A DNA stretch of 64,000 nt from Erodium maritimum (GCA_963921825.1 OY997590.1:59572012-59636011), one strand, 5' to 3'; positions 34,975 through 47,549 are shown, counted from the stretch's first letter. The notes: generated by a model from the letters alone, not told the origin. Made by a program: numbers and translations.

Positions 34975-35830
34975 ACTGCCACCGGCCTTTACGCATCGCC
35001 GCGTTCACCCATGCGACTCTTGGCCCATGTGCTTCCTTCTCGCCCATCTTCTGATGTGGTATCTTCCTTTAAACCAAGACGCGGACAAAGATCGAAGAAA
35101 TACCAATCGGGTTTGGCTTATCCGATCTCCCTCTCCTCACTGTCTGCTAATCTCTTGCCCCCACAATCTACGACCCTCGTGACTTTTACTCCAGGGTTCT
35201 CTGCTCCGACACCTAAGCCACGCCGACGTTTTCCGCTTAAGGTCTCTACTATTGCTTCCTCTACAAGCAACGCTAGGCTTGGAACTCCTCCGCCAACCAT
35301 CACCCTTGTCGAGGGCTCGAAGGGTATGGCGCCATCCATGGTGGTCCCTAGTCTTACTTCGCCTGGTGTCTTCCCGTGTCTGCTTTCTCCATCCAGTGTC
35401 ACGCCGCCCCTACCTAGTCCTACCAATGTATCGTCGCCCCCACGATACTTAGATCCTCTATGTGGGAAAGCACTTGTGGTCGAGCCGGGGAGGGAAGAAC
35501 TGAAGGCACTCTACGAGGGGCGTTCAATCCCTGATGCGGAGAGCATCCCAATAATTCTGGCCCTGTTCACTCCGCCTCCAGAGATGGTTCATCGTCGTAG
35601 GACCTTCAAATCGAAGGAGGTCAGTTCTACATCAGGGGTACCGACCGTGCAAGATCCTTTCGAATCTACCATAGCTACCCTTCAAGGCAGGTTCTCGTCA
35701 TGCTCGTTGGAGGAGGAGGAAGAGGTTGAGGTACTAGTGTCGTACTCCCCGGTGAGCCCCTCTATTATGGCTCCCCAGCAGTTTGCCATGATGGGTAAAC
35801 TGTGGGCCTCGAAACCTCCTCATAAGGAGG
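34975..35830 (+). pseudogene. LINE-type ORF1 N-terminal fragment (open frame 35011-35835)
   Basis: The open frame from ATG 35011 runs 274 codons to a stop at 35833. It is Pro/Ser-rich (FKPRRGQRSKKYQSG, then a long Ser/Pro/Thr region), with LEEEEEVEVL near residue 235. It ends IMAPQQFAMMGKLWASKPPH, which resembles the start of the DUF4283 domain of plant LINE ORF1 proteins. The frame is cut off there by a gypsy LTR start, whose first bases supply the stop codon. I infer a truncated LINE ORF1, not a host gene. The absence of stops over 274 codons suggests it is not very old. Confidence 0.5.
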
Positions 35831-36028
35831 TGTAAGAACCACTCCCGGTCAACGCTAGTCAAATCGGTGAAAAACAGGAAAATTTAAATTTTTTGGACAG
35901 ACACTTAAATGAACCTTCATTTGACCCCGAGGGTCATACCGGACTTAAGTTGACCCCGATATCGACCAAAGTGAGTTCCTTGGGACTCAGGGAAACTTTC
36001 TGACCAATTTGGGAAATGTTGACTTTTT
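35831..36028 (+). mobile_element. Ty3/gypsy LTR 5' fragment, 198 bp
   Basis: It starts TGTAAGAACCACTCCCGGTC and matches the inverse of 62114-61917: the same family as the gypsy element at the right edge. It stops at ...aatgttgacttttt, where 437-bp repeat copy 2 begins. Confidence 0.9.
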
Positions 36029-36465
36029 ACTGGGATTGTAGAAGAAGTATCCCCTTGTTGATTTGGAATACCACATGAAGGTGCATATCTTAGATCTTGG
36101 TTCGAGCTTAGTCGAAAACAAATGTTTCACATAAGCCTCGCAACCACAAATCTTTAGGAAGGACAAAGCGGGCATCATCCCGTACCATTTTAAAATGGTG
36201 TCCCTTCCACACCCTTCGTCAAAGCCCAATTCACTATGAATGCGGTCGTCTCTAGAGCATAACCCCAGAAAGAGATTGGGAGATCAGTCCAACTAATCAT
36301 AGAACGGACCATTGTCTAACAATGTCCAATTTCTCCGTTTGGCTACACCTTTCAACTACAGTGTCCCAGGAGGAGTCCATTCCAAAAGGATCCCATTCTC
36401 TTTTAGATGATCTAATAACTCTGTGGTCAAGTATTTTCCACCTCGATCCAATCGAAGTGCCTTAA
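36029..36465 (-). repeat. 437-bp direct repeat, copy 2 (copia integrase region)
   Basis: The counterpart of 33793-34229, with scattered differences. To its right the copia integrase sequence continues normally (atacctttgtcgagc). Confidence 0.9.
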
Positions 36466-38125
36466 TACCTTTGTCGAGCTGGTTTTTTACTTTATTCTTA
36501 AACTCTTTGAATTTATCAAAAGCTTCAGACTTATGTCTCACCGAATAGACATAACCATATTTACTGTAATCATCAGTAAATGTGATAAAGTAGCTAAAAC
36601 CCCTCCTGTCAAGTGAACTTATTGGTCTACACACATTCGAGTGTATCAGCCCCAATAATTCACCTGCCCTTTCACCGCGATCGATAAAGGGCGCTTTAGT
36701 CATTTTTCCCATCAAACAAATCTTGCACCTATCGATCGAATGGAATTCGAATGGACCTGAAACCCCGCACTTCTAAAGTGCTGATAGACACTTCTTGTTT
36801 ATGCCCCAAATGACAGTGCCATAACCGAGTTAGGTTTAAATCGTTGGATTTAGACCTCTTGGTATTAACATAATATATAAAACTTGAGGCATTGTTACCA
36901 TATCTAATATGTAAAATCCTCCAACCAAGTTAGTACTGGTATAAAACATATCATTGCATAGAACATTGAAAACTCCATTTTCAATATTAACATTATATCC
37001 TTCCTTGTCAAACACGGATACAGATATAATATTCCCACTAAAAGTAGGTATGCAATATACATTATACATACTAAGACAAGGCCACTTGGCAAAGAAAGAC
37101 TCATGGATCCTACAACAGTTGCCACAACTCTAAGGTACACTTCGTGCTTTCCAAATCTCTCCTACTTTCAGCCAATATATGTTAGTGCATGTGTGAGATT
37201 CAGTCCTGGTATCTAATACCCATGAATCTTTGGAATAGAGAGATGTAGCTCTATAGAGTTAATACCGGATGAAGGCACGGTCCCACCACCCTTTCTTAGA
37301 TCATGCAGGTTTCCTGATGAAGGCGCAGTCCTACTGCCCTTCTTCAGATCATCCAGGCTATTTGATGAAGGCGCAGTCCCATTACCCTTCTTCAGATCAG
37401 CCGTGAACTTCCTGTAATCCCGGTTCCAATGACCAGGCTATTGGCAGTAGAAGTAGACATTCTTATGTGTCTCATCTTTCCCGCCAAGTGCGCATGGTCC
37501 CCGCCCTTGCCACTTCCAATTCCCTTGTTGACCATCAGAATATCCTTGGATCTCAGATCCCTGATATATTCTTCTCAGCAGTTAATGACATTTCATGTAA
37601 CTCTGATATGGTCTTAGAGACAGCCTTGTCAAGGACATATTCTTTGCGTTCAGACTTGAGGACTATCCTCAAAATTATGTACCAGTCCAAATAGTTTGTC
37701 CCATTTAGTTTGACCCTGTCAAGAATGGTTTTTAATGACAAACTATTAATGTTCGTTGAATTTTCCATTTGATCTACAACAGATAAAATTCAATCAGTAA
37801 ACTGAATAAATTTTATGAAGATCAAGCTTAAACACCAACAATCGATTCAAACCTTTAGAATCTGAAACCAAGATCCTTGATTCACTCGATTAAGCTGAAC
37901 TAATGCTCACCACCTAATCGAGCTATGTAGGTAGGACTTTTCAAAAAAAATTCAAAATATCCAGATTTGAAAAACTTTTCAAAAATTCATTTTTCATGCT
38001 TTAAACCCATAAACAATAATTTAAAACATGTTATCAAACAATTTAGCAAAACAACATGCCAAAAACAAAACTTTCAAGCAAAACCAAAACTTTGAACACC
38101 GTCTTGTGAATCCCGAAGGTAGCAC

Positions 38126-38138
38126 GGCTCTGATACCA
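38126..38138 (-). other. Copia primer-binding site, tRNA-iMet
   Basis: On the minus strand TGGTATCAGAGCC lies one base after the 5' LTR end. It is complementary to the 3' end of initiator tRNA-Met. Confidence 0.9.
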
Positions 38139-38139
38139 C

Positions 38140-39818
38140 TGTTGGGTCTCGAGGTAGGGTTGGAGATGAACCAACTCGCAGCGGAAAATCAAGGAAAACC
38201 AAGAGACGATTAAAACCATGGAACAACTAACAAATAATGGATTCACAAGAGAAAAAATCAGCACTATTTCTTACCAAAACAAGAACACCGGTTAACGAAT
38301 GATTGGCTTGAGTCTACAAGACGCCTACGTATCCACATGGGAATCAAAGTCACGTAGTTCTTCTCTTTGAGGTCTCAAGAACACAAAAATGGAGGTGGAA
38401 ACTAGCCAAACCCGAAATGGTAGGAGGAGGGAGAGAAAAAAGTTGATTCCCATTTGTGTCTTGTGTTTGTTATGTTTAAAAAAGATGACTTAAACATAAC
38501 AAACCCCATACTTGTCCAACTAAAGGCATGAGACAAGCATGGTGACAAGTAAGGTGTAAATAGGACAAAGTATGGCAAGACAAGATTGGGTTAGGTGGTG
38601 AATCACCAACACCTTAATCCTTGTCTTGCTTACTTAGTACTAATTAATCAAGACTTGATTAATTAGTTCCATGGGCCTTGGTTGCATGGGCCTTTCATGG
38701 GCCTCTTGGAACATGGCCCGTGTCCATTTCCAACGAGGTCCCGTGATTCACTCATCGCCTCCAAGCTTTCCATACAAGAAATGTCCAACATTATCCGACG
38801 CGATCAATCCCAAGACTCCAAGCCTTGTCTCGATCCATAAAGTCCTATTCACTTACGGGCACATGACCCAAAACCCAGTTTTGGTCATGTCTCGAGACAA
38901 CTCCCTTTTTCCCATTCTCCATACATGTGTCAATGAGTTTCATCCTCCGGTGTGACCCTTAGGTTTATGCATGTCAATAGATCAACGTAAAATCTCATTT
39001 TACTCGATCCTATTTAAGTGGCAACTAACGAGACTTTAGTATTGCCTGACACTGCATAACGAATCGACCCTGTCGATTCTAACCTTTTCGTCGTCCCTGT
39101 TATTATCCTTTTATCTCCGATATCCCGATTTAGATAAGGCATAGAGCCGTCATCCTTATTATTCTCAATCACTGTTCCTTGATATGTGAGATGACTGAAT
39201 ATATGATACCCAGTATCGTGTGCATGGCCATGCTATTCATTCAGCCACTCTAGATCAAGCGGCCGAGAGCCGATATCTTTCCCATACCGTAGTATGAGGG
39301 ATAAATCCCTTAGCCGTCTTTCGTTTCACTCATGCAGTCCGTCCCCAAGCCAATCTTGGCCGTTATGGAAGCCCTGTTACGGACAACGTTAGGCTCAGGT
39401 CAAACTCAGTTGTTTACTGCATAACGATCACAAAGACTCCTTGGTATAAGGATACATGACAAGCTACGACAATGAATATGTTCATGACTTGATCTATGGC
39501 ACATATTCATGTCGGGTCGTCCAATATCATGTCCCACATGATATCTATGATCAAACTCCGGAATCCCATTTCAATGACTAATAGAACGTAAGCCATAAAC
39601 CGTCATCTTTCATACTAGTCGCTTCTAGTGAAGCTAGGGACTCATTGAGTGTGATCTATCTCGATCTATGGTTCTATTCGCAATGTGGGCATAGATCAGA
39701 GCACACATCGATATATTACTCCAACACATAAGTAATATAAAGCCGCATTAATTTTATTGCTAACGATGATATATACATTTGGACATTTAGGATTGAACTA
39801 CGGGCACTAAGACTAACA
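38140..39818 (-). repeat. Copia 5' LTR
   Basis: A 1679-bp LTR, partner of 30341-32009 and related to the solo LTR at 54292-55979 and the fragment at 34227-34974. Confidence 0.9.
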
Positions 39819-42800
39819 TATGACTGGTCTCTATGGACCGGATTCGTGACGATTTGGGTGGCATGGCCATCGATGATGATAGTGGAGAGGAACTTAAGAT
39901 TGGGGAAGATAAACTGGTGGGGTGGAAATGATTTCCGCTTTGCTCTGGCAGGAAAGGTGTTGACGAAGAAGAAATGCAACTTCAAATCTTAACAAGACGG
40001 CTTGGCAAGGATCTGGAAAGTCCGGTGTATCACAATTGAATCCGTTGGCGGAAATAAATTGGGTTTCTTCTTCCCAAGCGCTGAGGAGAAGGAGCGAATT
40101 ATCAAAATGGAACATTGGCATTTCAATAAATCCCTTGTGGTCCTCACTGAGTTATTTGGGCATAATACTCTCACTGATCTTCGATTCGTGCACACCAGTT
40201 TCTGGGTAAGAGTTTTTGGGCTTCCTTTTCGATATCAGGACTGATGTTGTAAGAAGGGAGATGGAAATAAATTGGGTGAGTGTATCTCTGTGAAGTGTAA
40301 TAAGAAGGAGCATTGTTGGGGGGATGATTACTTTAGCATCCGTGATCGCCTTGACATCACACAACCGTTGAAGAAAAATCTACTGGTGCGATTGGAGAAC
40401 GAACTTCGTATTATCGTCTCACTCCTCTACGAGCGGCTGCCTGATTACTGTTATCGGTGTGGCATCTTAGGGTATGTGGTGATTGACTGCTCCACTCTAG
40501 GGAGTCCCCAATTGGGTTGGGTTGAACCTGCGAGTTTCAAACCTAATTAACAAGAATCCTTATCTGTGTTATGATGATGATGAGGTGTTTGATCGACAAA
40601 GCCTAGAGAAAGTGTTAGTTGAGGAGGCCTCAAAGTAAGTAGGTGATGTATCGGACTCCTCCTTGCCCATGTGTGATCGTGTTGAGCCACTTTCTTTGCC
40701 CTTGGAGGAGAGAGGCACAAACCCAGCTGCCCTGCATCGCCCGATACTATACTCTGGGGAGTCTAGTTGGAAATGAAAGGTCAGACTTTGCTCTGCTGAC
40801 AAACAAAAATATTTTCTAATGGAGGATGCTGATGGTTCTGATTTGTATACTGAGATTGGGGGAGAACAAGATGGTTGTCTTGGTATAGGCTCTTCGGAAT
40901 CTGAGGGGAACTTGGAGCTACATGCTCGGAAAAGGAAGATAATCTCTTGTGATACTGTTTGTGATAATGAACTGGCGCAGGCTGTAAAATAGGCTCGCCG
41001 AAAATTATGAAGATATTATGTTGAAGTGCTAGGGGATTGGGCAACCCTAATGCATTCAGAAATCTTCGGTGTCTAATCCAGAAGTCTAATCCTACTTTAT
41101 TATTTATTTCTGAAACTAAACTATCGATAAATGTTGCTGTTGATATTCGCTTTCGACTTGGATTAGATGGTGGGACTGGGGTTCAGGCTAGAGGCAGAAA
41201 AGGATGCTTTGCTCTATATTGGTCGGGTGCTATTGTGGTTAATCTTATAAGCTTTTCCTCCCATCATATTGATTGTTCTATTATTGGTGTATGTGGGAAG
41301 GAATTTAGGTTCACAGGTATTTATGGCGAACCCAATGTTGGAGAAATATGCCATTTTTGGGAATTTTTTAAACGTATTTCCTCACACTCAAACCTCTCGT
41401 GGCTTTGTGGTGGTGACTTTAATGAAATTCTTCATATGGGGGAGAAAATTGGTGGTCTACAACGCTCGGAACTTTTGTCAAACAGGTTTCATGAGGCCTA
41501 ACTTTTGTCAAACAGGTTTCATGAGGCCTAACAACACTATGGCCTTATGGATCTCGACTACTCTGGCCATGCTTTTACGTGGGCTAATAGACGTTGTGGT
41601 GTGAGAAATGTTCAGGAAAGATTGGATCGTGTTACTCAAACCGCGAGTTTAAAGAGATTGTTTCCCAAGTTGGAGATTCGAGTTGGGGAGTTTTGGGACT
41701 CTGACCACCGCATAATACCTTTTGATTCAGACGGCACTAGGACTAAATTTGCTGGCTCTGGAGATGATTACGGTACGAACCTTTCTAGGCTCTCGACCCT
41801 GCTTGTGAGCAGGTGGTTCGGGAAGGATGGTGATCGGGATCCAACCATGGGGCGTTAGGTGTTGTGAAAAAGTTACATTCTTGTGCTTCCCAACTGCGTA
41901 ATTGGGCAGGATCAAAATTTGGGAACCTGTCAAGGGATATTCATAGAACCTCACAGGAATTAGAGATTGCTTATTCGGGGGTGAGGAATGCTCAGAATCT
42001 TGAGGATATTCGTTCCCTGAGGCTGAAAAAGCGAGGCTTCTACTCCTAGAAGAAGAATACATGAAACAATGAGCAAGAGCTGATTGGTTAAAATCTGGGG
42101 ATATGAATACAACTTATTTCCATGCTCGGCCTTCTAGACGTAAATCACAAAATGCGATTTCTGGGTTAGAGGATGATCATGGATGTTGGCACGATGACCC
42201 GATGGAGATTCAGGTTTTATTGAAAACCTATTTCGGTGGTTTATTTACCTCGAGCTCATTAGGTATGACTGATATGACAAGAGCTATTGTTGATGGGGTT
42301 AGAGCTATATTCGAGAATGATAAAGAGAGCCTGACATTGCCTTTCACTACGGAAGATGTGGAGAAGGCTGTAATGAGTATTGGTCCATCTAAAGCCCCGA
42401 GGCTTGATGGGTTTCACGCTGTTTTTTTCCAGAGGTTCTGGAATATTGTTAGCTCGGAAGTCTCCGAATTCTGTCTTCAAATTCTGAACAATGGCGTCTC
42501 TATTGAAGTGGTTAATAGTATGACCATTACTCTTATCCCTAAAAAGATTGGTGTAAGAAAGGCTAGTGATTTTCGCCTGATAGGTCTATGTAATGTTATT
42601 TACAAGATTGTCTCCAAAGCTCTTACAACTCGCCTGAAGCAGGCCCTTACGTTGGTAATTGATGAGACTCAAAGAGCGTTTGTTCCGGGAAGGTTGATCA
42701 CGGACAATATTATAACGGCGTTTGAGCTTGTGCATTCTCTTTGAAAAATGACCAAAGGACGGACCTCGTGGTGTTCTTTCGAGCTGGATAGGGCTAAGGT

Positions 42801-45121
42801 GTATGGCCGAATAGAATGGGATTTTCTTGAATTTATGATGACCTCGATGAATTTTCCTGCAAACTTTACTAATGTGATCATGAATTGTGTCCGTACGGTA
42901 TCCTACTCTTTCAAGGTCAACGGGAATGTCATTGGTCGTGTTAACCCAAGTCGAGGGCTTCGTCAAGGATGCCCCTTATCTCCTTATCTTTTTATTATTG
43001 TTGTGAAAGACCTTTCAGCTCTTTTGCGTGGTGCTCAGGGTAGGGGCCATTTGTCGAGGTTTGGTTGCTCGAGGACAGGGCCTAAAATCACTTATCTTCT
43101 ATTTGCTGATGATTGCCTTATCTTTACCAAAGGAAAAATGGAGGAGGTTTTCTATTTATGTTTAGTGCTAAACGTTTATAAGGCTGTAAGCGGACAACTA
43201 GTTAATTTCCAAAAGACAAGTGTTATGTTCTCCCCAAAATTTTCTGCTGATTTAAAGTCTTATTTGAAGGACTATCTCAATATTCGTGAGGATGGTGGAC
43301 ACGGTAAGTACTTGGGCCTTCCCTCCGTCATTGGCCGAACAAAACGTGAAGTTTTCAAAGGGGTGGTGGACAAGGTTCATAAAAAGCTCCAATTATGGAA
43401 GTTGAAACGTTTCTCTATGGGGGGATGTGAGATTCTTATCAAGGTTGTTGTACAGGCTATACAAACATTTGTCATGAGCATTTTCAAATTACCTAAGTCA
43501 ATTATTGCAGAACTTAATGGCATTGCCTCAAGATTCTTTTGGGGTGAGAACTCCGATAAGAAGCCCCTCTATTGGAAAGCATGGTAGAATGTTTGCACTC
43601 CAAAAGCTTTAGGTGGGTTGGGCTTCAAGGACCTCGGATATTTTAACAAAGCTCTTGTGGGGAAACAATTTTGGCATATTGTCTTCTCCAAACTGTTTGA
43701 TGTCAAGAGTGGTGATGGATAAATAGTGCAGGTCAGGTTCGTTATGAGATGTATCCTTGAGAGGTTGTCCTTCTGAGTTCTGGAGGAGTATTGTTTGGAG
43801 TAGAAGTTTAATGAAATTCGGTGCTCTGATTCGGCTAGGTCATGGTCACGATGTTAGAATTTTTACAGACCCTTGGCTCCCTCATACGCCAAATTATCTC
43901 CCATTTACTGTACCAACTCAGTCCCAACTATCCCTCACTGTTGCTGACTTGATAAATGAGGTAGGTGGGTGGAATTTTGTTTGTGCTGATAAAATCTTGT
44001 GGCCGGTTGATGCGTGGCAAGTTCATGGAACCCCACGACCACGCGTTCAAGGGATGGGTAGATGGATTCGGGTACCTCATCAATCGGGGTAGTACACGGT
44101 ACGATCGGGCTATAATTTAGCTACTGAAAGAAGCTTGTGTCATTGCTCAAAATCTCATTCTACTGTATGGTGGTCATGGTACTGGAATCTGTGAGCTCCT
44201 ACGAAACTCAATTTTTTTGGTTGGAGAATGTGGTGTAATCTACTACCGAATACTACAAATGTAAGAATGACATGTCATAAATCTAACAGAACAAAGTCGT
44301 TTATGTGGGGAGAAAGTGGAATCAGAATACCATATTTTAGTTCGATGTGGTTTAGCCAAAGAAGTCTGGGAATCATGCTCGCTTTCTCTGCCTCAAACAC
44401 ATTCTGCTCCTCCTGACGGTAACTCCTTAATATCCCTCGCAGGATCATCCCTCTCATCTAAAAACTTTGTTGTATGGCTTGGAATCTGTTATAATGTTTG
44501 GTGGGAACAACACAAATTATGTTTGGGGGAATTGTTCGAAGAGCCGATCAAATTGCTATTCAGAGTATGGAATGGATTACAAGTTTTAAACTTACAAGGT
44601 CATTGCTTCGGCATCCTCGCCCTGTTACTGTACATCAGCCTCGTTTCTGTTGGTCTCCTCTGCATGTGGGAAAGCTGAAAGTTAACATCGATGCTAGTTT
44701 GAGAAATATTGGTATGGGGATTGGGGTGATTATTCGAAATTGGGGTGGAGAGGTTGTTGCAGGTTGTATGCATTACTTGGATGGACCGTTCATACCGGAG
44801 GGAGCTGAACTAGTTGCACTCTACCATGGCCTGTTATTCTGCAAATCAAAAAACCTGGATGTTTCCTATGCTGAGATTGATTCACTGTGTGCAGTTTATA
44901 CTTGCAGAAACAAGGATATCCATGGTCTTTATGGTAAGGTAGTTGCTGAAATTGTGAAGTTCATTTTTTATTCTCCATCGATGTATTTGGATTGGGTGAA
45001 AAGGGAAAGTAACTATGTTGCACATGATCTTACAAAAAAAGGTTATAGATGAAAGATGTTCTATATACTATGGTCTCTAGAGACCTCTTTCTATAAATTA
45101 TATTTTATCTCAAAAAAAAAA
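39819..45121 (+). pseudogene. LINE D main part: ORF1 end and complete-length but broken ORF2
   Basis: ORF1 end: a DUF4283-type stretch (KLGFFFPSAEEKERI, VVLTELFGHNTL, SFWVRVFGLPF) to 40245, then a zinc knuckle CYRCGILGYVVIDC near 40447 in which the usual His is Tyr. ORF2 starts at ATG 41007 (MKILC, then a stop where Trp is expected). Endonuclease 41037-41860 has ISETKL, GIYGEPN, GGDFNEIL and DSDHRII. Reverse transcriptase 42103-43587 has LIPKK, RAFVPGRLI, GCPLSPYLF and LLFADDCLIF at 43099. A zf-RVT region follows (43757-44420). RNase H 44498-45052 keeps its acids in NIDAS, GAELVAL, EIDSLCA and YVAHDL. The tail ends in A10 at 45112-45121. There are about eight or more stops and frame changes overall. 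Confidence 0.85.
41471..41530 (+). repeat. Exact 30-bp tandem duplication in LINE D endonuclease
   Basis: The 30-bp unit acttttgtcaaacaggtttc plus atgaggccta occurs twice without change. It adds ten codons in frame, and each unit ends with an in-frame TAA in the endonuclease frame. Confidence 0.95.
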
Positions 45122-45262
45122 TGAAAAGTGCCAACAATGGCTCCAAACAACTATTAGTTGTTTGTCATTGAAGATGTAGTAACTAGAAAGAGTGGTTTGG
45201 AGGAGAGAAAAAACCAAAATGTACTCAAACCACTGAGTAGTGTATTACCATTGGATGTGCTC
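45122..45262 (+). mobile_element. PIF/Harbinger 3' remnant, right half
   Basis: The sequence tgaaaagtgccaacaatggc through ccattggatgtgctc matches the end of element 3 (14626-14775). It is followed by TTA (45263-45265), the expected target trinucleotide. It is the continuation of 30110-30240, now separated by 14.9 kb of nested insertions. Confidence 0.75.
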
Positions 45263-45265
45263 TTA

Positions 45266-45532
45266 ACGAATTTAAAACCCCTTGTATGTACCAGTCTCAC
45301 CCTCATTCACCTATTGAAATACTTGGACCAGCTTCATTATCAGACTCATATAGTGCTTCTTACACATTCCTAAGAATTCCACAAAAAAACAAGGGTAGAG
45401 CTATCAGATCACTCATATAATATACGCAACAACAACAACAAAATGTGAACCAAGGGAAGCAGATGATCCTATTATTACACAACAAAAGACAACACATAAT
45501 ATATGTATAGGATATAGGAGGCTTCCATAGAT
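45266..45532 (-). other. 3' flank of glutamate decarboxylase gene
   Basis: Downstream of the stop codon on the minus strand. It presumably contains the 3' UTR; I see nothing else in it. Confidence 0.5.
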
Positions 45533-47296
45533 CTAGCAAGGTCCGGTCCTCTTTTTATCGAGAAGCCCCCTCCAACGCTTGGCAATTTCCTTCTCGATCT
45601 CGAGGGCACTCTTGGCGGGCTTCACAGGTACAGCAACGCGGCTCGGTAGCTCGTCCAACTCCTTCAACACTTTCTCCATGTCGGCCAGGAGCCTCTCCGC
45701 CAAGCTCCGGTTGAAGTCCTCCCTGACGACCACCCTCAACACCGCGATGTGCTGGGCGTTGGCAGGCATCGTGTAGGCGGGCACGATCCACCCGAACCTC
45801 CTGAGGCTATCGGCGATCTCGAACACCGTGTGCTTGCTACTATCCCGCAACGAGAAGGCCACCAGAGGCACTCCAACGTCCTTGGACAGGATCTCGAACC
45901 TCCCCGTGTTCTCTAGTCCCTCTTTCAGCGCCTTTGCGTTCGCCGTGCAGTTGGACATTATGTCCTTGTAACCCTTTATCAATGACACATTTGTACACCG
46001 TCATGTTATGGTACATTAACATTTTGTATACACATCCCAAGTGGTTTCGATGATTACCTGGAAGCCCAGTCGTATGAACTGGTAATACTGAGCAATGATC
46101 TGACTGGAGCCTGTAAAATGAAGATTAGCATCAACAGCATACTTATATCCTCTGTTTCCTATGCATCTACATTGTTATATACCTTTAGAGAAATTGAGAG
46201 TGAAAGTAGGTTGATCAGTTCCAAGGTAATTGATGTGGAAGACAAGATCATCGGGCAGGTCGTCCTTGGACCTCCAAACGACCCAACCCACACCAGCATA
46301 GACAAGACCGTACTTGTGGCCACTGACGTTGATGCTCTTCACCAAGGGTAAGCGAAAGTCCCACTCGAGTTCCGGGTAAAGGAACGGAGCTATGAACCCG
46401 CCACTCGCAGCGTCCACGTGAATGGGAGTGTCCCATCCCGTCTCCGCGTTCTTTTTGGTGAGGAGGTCGCTCAGGAGCTTCACGTCCTCGAACTCTCCCG
46501 TCAGAGTTGACCCCAGGATGGCTGCCACGCATATGGTGTTCTCGTCCACCATCTCCACTGCTTTTGCCGGGTCCATCACGTAGTACCCCTCCGTCAGTTT
46601 CACCTCCTTCAGCTCCACCTCGAAGTACCGGGCGAATTTCTCCCAACATACCTGATCCATTCATTCAATTAAAAGTTCATAGAACCGGAGCCTGGATTAT
46701 GGTTTAGCATCATCACGAACCTGGACATTGGCTCCGGTGACTATGTTGGGATTGTCGTAAGGCTTGCCCTCTAATTTCCTCTTGTGCTGCCACTTGCGCT
46801 TGAAGGCGAGTCCGGCCAACATGATGGCCTCGGATGAGCCCACAGTGCCTACTCCAATTGCAGTTTCACTCTCTCCCAGCGGTGCGTTGAATAGGTGGGC
46901 TATCATGTTCACACACCGATTCTGCAACATTAAGGTTAAAATCATACTAAGTTATTTACACACAAACAATTGAGATCGAGAGAAGAAAAAGGAGGAGACC
47001 TGGAGCTCGGTGGTGACAGGGTACTCGTCCATGTCGACGTAGTTCTTGCTGACGGAGTCCATGATGAGCTTGTCGCACTCGGGCTCCATCCAGGTGGTGA
47101 CGAAGGACGCCAGGTTCAGCCTGGGGTTGCCGTCAAGCATCAGCTCGTCGTTCACGATCTGATACGCCGCGTCTTTCGGTATCGACCTGTCCGGCATACG
47201 GTACTTGGGCATCGCTTCCCGGACGTACCTCGACCCGAAAGTCGAGTGCAAGTAATCGCCGCCGGACTCCGATGACTTGGTCGTCGTGATCGTCAT
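45533..47296 (-). CDS. GAD: Glutamate decarboxylase (PLP-dependent, calmodulin-domain type), 5 exons, 486 aa
   Basis: It converts L-glutamate to GABA and CO2 in the cytosol, the entry to the GABA shunt. Minus-strand exons, all with GT..AG borders: 47296-47000, 46921-46721, 46651-46183, 46110-46058 and 45973-45533. The joined frame is intact. The start at 47296 ([20 protein letters not shown]) fits the family; an in-frame GTG upstream is not needed. Family blocks seen: [62 protein letters not shown] (Asp about 246) and [10 protein letters not shown] with the PLP lysine at about 279. The last 30 residues ([18 protein letters not shown]) are basic with a Trp, as in the Ca2+/calmodulin-binding tail of plant GADs that relieves autoinhibition. 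The 486 aa are near the usual 490-500. No broken site was found. Confidence 0.97.
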
Positions 47297-47500
47297 TTTC
47301 TCACCAGATCTACACACTACTCAACTGCAACCCGTGCTAGCGTTTTAAAAGAAACCCGGAAAGTTCCCACAAATCAATGCCACCCACTTGACTTTTTGTT
47401 TACGCCTCCGTCCTAGTCCTAGTACATGGCTCCATGCTTTTATAACGTAAATACTCACCATTTTTCTACTGTTATGTATTTAAAGCATATCTCAGTTAAA
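47297..47500 (-). promoter_or_regulatory. Glutamate decarboxylase proximal promoter and 5' UTR
   Basis: On the minus strand a TATA-like gttataaaagc lies at about 47436-47446, roughly 140 bp before the ATG. A W-box-like TTGACT is present on the plus strand near 47389. The region is short, because the LINE E insertion begins about 250 bp upstream of the start codon. Confidence 0.5.
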
Positions 47501-47549
47501 GTACATAAATCAAAAAGTTAAAATATACTTGAATAAAAATTTGTTTGTT

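Larger units (their letters stand above)
30341..39818 (-). mobile_element. Ty1/copia LTR retrotransposon, minus strand, with internal foreign block
   Basis: Two LTRs (30341-32009 and 38140-39818) start TGTTGGGTCTCG and end GACTAACA. A primer-binding site and a purine tract show minus orientation. The flanking 5-mers tctga and tatga agree at four of five bases. Parts from the 5' side: gag near 37770-37550, integrase core near 36715-36356, reverse transcriptase near 33614-33213 and RNase H near 32360-32180. The order is that of Ty1/copia. In the first 250 bp the LTRs differ at about 9 positions, so the insertion is perhaps one to a few million years old. Coding is broken in several places. A block of about 1.8 kb foreign to the element lies at 34230-36028. 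Confidence 0.85.

Noticed and set aside
46248-46664. Minus-strand frame of 138 codons in another frame of GAD exon 3
   Set aside because: The GAD frame is conserved and spliced; this is an overlapping shadow frame.
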